A stretch of DNA of 64,000 nucleotides from Psychroserpens luteolus (GTDB lineage: Bacteria > Bacteroidota > Bacteroidia > Flavobacteriales > Flavobacteriaceae). The translations under genes and the position numbers were made by a program. Below are positions 60,941 to 64,000 of this stretch, one piece after another; position 1 is the first letter of the stretch, and each line of letters begins with the position of its first letter. Where the stretch lies: assembly GCF_021032705.1 (NCBI RefSeq), contig NZ_JAHVXI010000001.1:1116001-1180000 (forward strand), in the 5' to 3' direction. Below the pieces are notes generated by a model. The model saw only the letters and a list, made by a program, of their open reading frames with translations. It was not told the DNA's origin and did no database searches.

Positions 60941-61648
60941 TTATAAATTAACTTTAGTTCCTATATTTTCTCCGGATACTACTTTCAGTAAATTTCCTTT
61001 TTTGTTCATATCAAAAACGATAATTGGAAGTTTATTTTCCTGGCTCAATGTGAATGCTGTTGTATCCATGACTTTTAGTCCTTGACGTAGCACATCATCA
61101 AATGTAATATGATCAAATTTGATAGCATCGGCATTTTTCTCCGGATCATCATTATAGATACCATCAACACGTGTTCCTTTTAAAATAACATCTGCTTCAA
61201 TCTCAATAGCTCTTAAAACAGCTGCAGAATCTGTAGTAAAATAAGGATTTCCAGTTCCTCCACCAAAAATAACTACACGTCCTTTATTAAGATGGCTCAT
61301 CGCTTTTCTTCTAATAAAGGGTTCTGCTACTTCATTAATTTTAATCGCAGTTTGTAAACGGGTTTTTACACCAGCATCTTCTAAAGCATTTTGCAAAGCT
61401 AAACCGTTAATTACGGTTGCGAGCATTCCCATATGGTCACCTTGAACACGATCCATTCCATTCATAGCACCAGCAACACCTCTAAAAATATTTCCTCCAC
61501 CGATTACAATGGCTACTTCAACGCCAAGATCGGTAATTTCTTTAATATCTTTAGCATATTCTCCCAGACGTTCTGGGTCAATTCCATATTGACGAGAACC
61601 CATTAGAGCTTCACCAGATAATTTAAGTAGGATTCTTTTGTATTTCAT
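60941..61648 (-). CDS. pyrH: UMP kinase
   Basis: 235 aa hexameric amino-acid-kinase-fold enzyme phosphorylating UMP to [72 protein letters not shown] and [12 protein letters not shown] are all present. Operon with frr; the usual upstream neighbour tsf is separated by the protease gene on the other strand. Confidence 0.96.
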   Translation of the reverse strand: MKYKRILLKLSGEALMGSRQYGIDPERLGEYAKDIKEITDLGVEVAIVIGGGNIFRGVAGAMNGMDRVQGDHMGMLATVINGLALQNALEDAGVKTRLQTAIKINEVAEPFIRRKAMSHLNKGRVVIFGGGTGNPYFTTDSAAVLRAIEIEADVILKGTRVDGIYNDDPEKNADAIKFDHITFDDVLRQGLKVMDTTAFTLSQENKLPIIVFDMNKKGNLLKVVSGENIGTKVNL

Positions 61649-61850
61649 TTCTTATATTGAAAGTTTAGCAAATATAATCATTATTGTAATTTAGAAAAGT
61701 AGAATTGAGATATAAAAAAATGCCTGTGAAAATGACAATTACTTTTATGTACTTATGAAAAGACAATAATTTTGTATTGATTATGAGCAATTTAATTTTC
61801 GTAACATAAATAATTTTCGTTTTTTTATAAAGTATTCTATACCAGCTATT

Positions 61851-63245
61851 ATGAAAAATAGAACGTTTCTTTTACTTTTCTCCTTTGTTTTAATTTTTTC
61901 ATGTAGAGAACCTGCACCTAAAGGATTGGACACAAAACTTATTGCTGCCGAATATTACAAAGGTGTTGTGAAAATAATTATGCTTGATCCAGAATTAGAA
62001 AAAGAAAAACCTGGTAAAGGCTATTTAAGCAGAGGTTCTGGTTTTATTGTGACTAAAGATGGTTATGTTTTTACCAATAAGCATGTCGTGGAAACAGCTG
62101 TTAAAGGGTATTTAGACTACGACTATAATGTTGGTAAAACCAAAAAATCTAAAATTGATGTATATTCTGAAGACATTGTAAATGATAAGAATTTAGTTAA
62201 AGTTTATCGAGTTGGACATACAGTTCCTGTAATTCAGGTGTTTAATGGGAAGAGTGAAAATGACTATAAATTATATAAAGCTAAGGTTGTTTCAATAGGA
62301 GCAGGTGCTTTTGATGGCGCGCTATTAAAAATAGTTAGTGATCTAAATGATAATCCAGTAAATATGAATTTTACCAAGTTGCCTGTTGGAAATTCTGATA
62401 CGGTATCACAAGGAGAAAAATTATGTGTGTTTGGATATCCAGCTCAATTTCAAGGCTCAGCAGACCTCATGTTAAGAGATTTAAGCACCCTAAGTGTTGG
62501 TATTATGAGTGGTAATGATTTTGTGTTTAATTCTGATTATGGGTATATTAAAACTGATGCTGAAATTCACCCTGGAAATAGTGGAGGACCTGTTTTTGAT
62601 GAGAATAATAAAGTTATTGGAATTGCAACTGCTAAAGGGAATAAAACAGGAATTGGACTTGTAGGTGGTATTAATGGAATGTACTATATTTCTGCTATTG
62701 ATAATAAAGCTCACACAAAATTAATTGCAGATGGGTTAACATTACCTAATCGTTCATCATCAATAAATACGATTAAAGGGGATAAGCAATTAACAAAAAC
62801 CAAAGCACAGATTAATGCGGCAATAGCCTTACGAGTTAAAAAGGAAAATGACCTAAAGAAACCACCTGCTAATTATGTGTCTTATTTAAGTTCTAAGGTG
62901 TTTTTCTCAAATGTTTCTGCAAAAAAGAACAATAATCTAATACCAGATGCCTCCAAACGATACTCTAGTTTTACAATAGATAAGTCTTTGGGAGGCATAA
63001 TTTGGATATATGTTGAAAATAAGCCTTATAAACTAGGAACAGACAGAATGAAAGTGTATGTAGATTTAATGGATGAAAATGGTAATTATAAGCAAGTTAA
63101 AACCTTTAATGTCACTGAAGTTAACAGCAGTTCATCTATAACGCATTTCTCCAATTCATTTTACAAATCGGGTAAGTATAAAATCAGTGTTTATTCTGAT
63201 ACTAAATTTATAAACTCTGGATATATGACGCTTTCTTATAAATAA
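61851..63245 (+). CDS. Trypsin-like serine protease lipoprotein (S1C/DegP-like catalytic domain)
   Basis: 464 aa. Lipoprotein signal peptide MKNRTFLLLFSFVLIFSC (Cys 18). Catalytic triad seen: His in GSGFIVTKDGYVFTNKHVVET, Asp in GAFDGALLKIVSD (position of DIAvLKI), Ser in DAEIHPGNSGGPVFDENNKVIGIATAKG. No PDZ domain; the C-terminal 110 residues form a beta-rich domain (LGGIIWIYVENKPYKLGTDRMKVYVDLMDENGNYKQ). The two inserts before the Asp are long. Role probably in envelope protein quality; a gene inserted between tsf and pyrH. Confidence 0.87.
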   Translation: MKNRTFLLLFSFVLIFSCREPAPKGLDTKLIAAEYYKGVVKIIMLDPELEKEKPGKGYLSRGSGFIVTKDGYVFTNKHVVETAVKGYLDYDYNVGKTKKSKIDVYSEDIVNDKNLVKVYRVGHTVPVIQVFNGKSENDYKLYKAKVVSIGAGAFDGALLKIVSDLNDNPVNMNFTKLPVGNSDTVSQGEKLCVFGYPAQFQGSADLMLRDLSTLSVGIMSGNDFVFNSDYGYIKTDAEIHPGNSGGPVFDENNKVIGIATAKGNKTGIGLVGGINGMYYISAIDNKAHTKLIADGLTLPNRSSSINTIKGDKQLTKTKAQINAAIALRVKKENDLKKPPANYVSYLSSKVFFSNVSAKKNNNLIPDASKRYSSFTIDKSLGGIIWIYVENKPYKLGTDRMKVYVDLMDENGNYKQVKTFNVTEVNSSSSITHFSNSFYKSGKYKISVYSDTKFINSGYMTLSYK

Positions 63246-63272
63246 AAAAACCTCTCAAATTAATGAGAGGCT
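63244..63272 (-). terminator. Intrinsic terminator of tsf
   Basis: Stem CCTCTCA (63251-63257) with TGAGAGG (63264-63270), followed on the minus strand by seven T. It may also end the protease transcript, for which the T run is poorer. Confidence 0.8.
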
Positions 63273-63298
63273 TCGTTTTATATTGAGAATAAAATAGA

Positions 63299-64000
63299 TT
63301 ATCCTACTGTAGCACGTTTAAACCCAGTAACAGTAACGTCACCGTAAGACTCTACATACTGAGCAACAGTTTTCTTTTCATCTTTAATGAACTTTTGATC
63401 TAATAAACATTGTTCTTGATCTAAAGTTGTGTTATCAGAAATGAAACGCTCCATTTTACCTGGTAAAATTCTATCCCAGATTTGTTCTGGTTTACCTTCT
63501 GCTTTTAATTCGGCTTTAGCGGCTTCTTCAGCTTGTGCTAATACTTCAGGAGTTAATTGTGCCATTGAGATGTACTGTGGTACATTCTTTAAGGTCTTAC
63601 CTAAACGTCCTAATTCGATATTATCTTTTTCGATTACAGCAATTCTTGCTTCAGTTTCAGAAGCAACGTATGCAGGATCAAAATCTTTGTAAGATAATGT
63701 TGTAGCTCCCATAGAAGCCACTTGCATAGCAAGGTCTTTTACCAACACTTCAGCGTTATCTACGTTTGCAGATAACCCTACTAATGCAGCAATTTTATTG
63801 ATATGAACATATTGTCCAACATAAGGTGCATCTAATTTTTCAAATGCAGTGATGTCTAATTTTTCACCAATAACTCCTGTTTGTTCTGTTAACTTTTCAG
63901 CAACAGTCATTCCACCAAAATCGGCAGCTAAGAATTCTTCCTTAGTGTTATAGTTTAATGCAATTTCTGCAAATTGATTAGCTAATGCTACGAAGTTTTC
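63299..64000 (-). CDS. tsf: Elongation factor Ts, C-terminal part
   Basis: The frame stays open through the right window edge (ENFVALANQFAEIALNYNTKEEFLAADFGG precedes the Met at 63910), so the N-terminal UBA domain and first core residues are missing; about 233 codons are present. Core: LDAPYVGQYVHINKIAALVGLSANVDNAEVLVKDLAMQVASMGATTLSYKDFDPAYVASETE, and C-terminal QIWDRILPGKMERFISDNTTLDQEQCLLDQKFIKDEKKTVAQYV, typical of EF-Ts, the nucleotide exchange factor for EF-Tu. rpsB is expected upstream (beyond the edge). Confidence 0.95.
   Translation of the reverse strand, partial: ENFVALANQFAEIALNYNTKEEFLAADFGGMTVAEKLTEQTGVIGEKLDITAFEKLDAPYVGQYVHINKIAALVGLSANVDNAEVLVKDLAMQVASMGATTLSYKDFDPAYVASETEARIAVIEKDNIELGRLGKTLKNVPQYISMAQLTPEVLAQAEEAAKAELKAEGKPEQIWDRILPGKMERFISDNTTLDQEQCLLDQKFIKDEKKTVAQYVESYGDVTVTGFKRATVG

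Overview
The window is a contiguous, AT-rich stretch of chromosome from a marine-type member of the Flavobacteriaceae (Bacteroidota). Evidence for this placement: SusC/SusD and CarboxypepD-reg TonB receptors, a type IX secretion (Por) C-terminal domain, a DUF5686 barrel, ExbB-ExbD-ExbD operon structure, a PiT-DUF47 fusion, and promoters of the Bacteroidota type (TTTG or TTG, 17-23 nt, TAnnTTTG) without Shine-Dalgarno sequences. Most of it is core genome: nrdA (cut at the left edge), dgt, dxs, tadA, cspA, aspS, a polyprenyl synthase, sucA-sucB, tatD, ansA, tRNA-Ser(GGA), rpoN, asnS, frr, pyrH and tsf (cut at the right edge).

Layout. 1-3.8 kb: nrdA end, chromate transporter, a DUF6503-like lipid/sugar-binding type secreted protein and an RDD protein. 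3.9-12.5 kb: a block that looks like a phosphate module, with PiT-DUF47 transporter, OprP/O-type porin, a large TonB receptor and a beta-helix lipoprotein; direct TGTTA repeats with 11-bp period lie upstream of the units. 12.7-22.9 kb: dgt, a 58-aa membrane peptide, dxs, a TonB-like protein, a T9SS-secreted beta-helix protein, tadA, cspA, a ClC channel. 22.9-29.2 kb: aspS and a SusC/SusD pair. 29.3-36.0 kb: an RND efflux operon (tetR, tolC-like, MFP, RND) with a clear operator over its promoter. 36.1-42.1 kb: polyprenyl synthase, small hypothetical, a barrel protein, sucAB. 42.1-43.7 kb: the most interesting part (below). 43.8-50.0 kb: retropepsin-like protein, tatD, ansA, tRNA-Ser followed by a 118-bp tandem repeat, ExbB/ExbD operon, PorT-like barrel. 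50.0-56.1 kb: PAP2-like membrane protein, rpoN, asnS, MMPL/RND transporter. 56.3-60.3 kb: MG2/TonB-plug protein and DUF5686 barrel. 60.3-64.0 kb: frr, pyrH, a serine protease lipoprotein, tsf.

The candidate new system is at about 42.33-43.70 kb. Downstream of an orphan NarL/LuxR-type response regulator lie five tandem units on the minus strand with no protein genes. Each unit has the same architecture: a 16-bp palindrome (four identical TACGTAGAACTACGTA, one degenerate copy), directly followed by TTG, exactly 20 nt, a GAnnTTTR box, then a predicted transcript of about 70-95 nt beginning GCUAUU in four of five units, a hairpin that in four units carries GGGA or GGA in its loop, and an intrinsic terminator. 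I read this as an array of small RNA genes activated by the neighbouring regulator, formally similar to the GacA-RsmX/Y/Z arrangement of gammaproteobacteria, although CsrA is generally not known from this phylum. A 33-36 aa single-span membrane peptide gene follows the array.

Other points of interest are leaderless promoters (TAnnTTTG ending 4-5 nt before ATG), a 15-bp inverted repeat that could occlude the porin start codon, possible Pho boxes, a 21-bp hairpin and tandem repeat behind tRNA-Ser, and small genes below usual length cut-offs.
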